This document shows positions 8,638 to 8,771 of a DNA stretch of 8,771 nt, one piece after another. How positions within the stretch are numbered: the first letter of the stretch is position 1; every line of letters starts with the position of its first letter. The position numbers and the translations under genes are program-made. The stretch is from Citrobacter sp. (GTDB taxonomy: Bacteria; Pseudomonadota; Gammaproteobacteria; Enterobacterales; Enterobacteriaceae). Under the pieces are notes generated by a model, which saw nothing but the letters and a program-made list of their open reading frames with translations, made no database searches and had not been told where the DNA came from. The stretch covers positions 1-8,771 of the forward strand of contig DXKH01000114.1 in NCBI GenBank assembly GCA_019415335.1, written 5' to 3'.

Positions 8638-8725
8638 GGTGAGGTGTCCGAGTGGCTGAAGGAGCACGCCTGGAAAGTGTGTATACGGCAACGTATCGGG
8701 GGTTCGAATCCCCCCCTCACCGCCA
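8638..8725 (+). tRNA. serW: tRNA-Ser, anticodon GGA
   Basis: The 88-nt sequence folds as a class II tRNA. The acceptor GGTGAGG (8638-8644) pairs with CCTCACC, followed by G and an encoded CCA (8723-8725). The anticodon stem CACGC/GTGTG (8665-8669, 8677-8681) holds the loop CTGGAAA with anticodon GGA at 8672-8674, reading UCC and UCU. The long variable arm ATACG-GCAA-CGTAT (8683-8696) is the serine hallmark, and the T loop reads TTCGAAT. It matches E. coli serW from memory. In E. coli this gene sits between infA and clpA; here the LysR-pirin pair lies between infA and serW. It has its own promoter and terminator. Confidence 0.98.
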
Positions 8726-8737
8726 TATTTGAAGAAG

Positions 8738-8766
8738 AGCTCGTACGCAAGTACGGGCTTTTTTTT
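8738..8766 (+). terminator. Terminator of serW
   Basis: AGCTCGTAC (8738-8746) pairs with GTACGGGCT (8751-8759), nine pairs with one G-U, closed by a GCAA tetraloop and followed by a run of eight T to 8766. It begins 12 nt after the tRNA end. Confidence 0.93.
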
Positions 8767-8771
8767 CGCAT

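Noticed and set aside
8638..8771. Integrated mobile element at the serW 3' end
   Set aside because: The tRNA is followed at once by its own terminator, and no integrase or repeated tRNA end is visible before the window stops.

Overview
This window is a chromosomal core segment of an enterobacterium close to Escherichia, Salmonella and Citrobacter. The basis is near-identity, from memory, of the encoded Lrp start, TrxB, CydD, CydC, Aat and IF-1 to the E. coli proteins, the conserved order of these genes, and an 88-nt serine tRNA that matches E. coli serW. A genus cannot be fixed from sequence alone; Citrobacter is a reasonable guess.

Layout, left to right. Positions 1-106 hold the first 35 codons of lrp on the minus strand. 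A 546-bp divergent intergenic region (107-652) carries the lrp leader and promoter and the trxB promoter. Then come trxB (653-1621) with a strong terminator, the cydD-cydC pair (1736-5224; the cydC ATG directly follows the cydD stop), aat (5269-5973), a roughly 295-bp infA leader with two promoter candidates, infA (6269-6487) and its terminator. Next is a pair that I do not recall at this place in E. coli: a LysR-type regulator on the minus strand (6563-7516) and a divergent pirin-family bicupin gene (7581-8441). A hairpin terminator facing left follows, then a strong GC-discriminator promoter, tRNA-Ser(GGA) (8638-8725), and a terminator at the right edge.

How the genes relate. TrxB recycles cytoplasmic thioredoxin. 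CydDC is an inner-membrane ABC exporter of cysteine and glutathione needed for periplasmic redox balance and cytochrome bd assembly. Aat adds Leu or Phe to protein N-termini for degradation by ClpAPS; in E. coli clpS-clpA lie just beyond serW. IF-1 and tRNA-Ser serve translation. The LysR/pirin pair looks like a self-contained regulator-plus-target module, with a 7-bp inverted repeat between the two genes as the likely operator.

Overall this is an ordinary conserved region. No CRISPR array, insertion sequence, phage gene or defence system is visible. The points most worth a second look are the LysR-pirin module and its intergenic inverted repeat, the leftward-facing orphan terminator after pirin, and the trxB promoter architecture.
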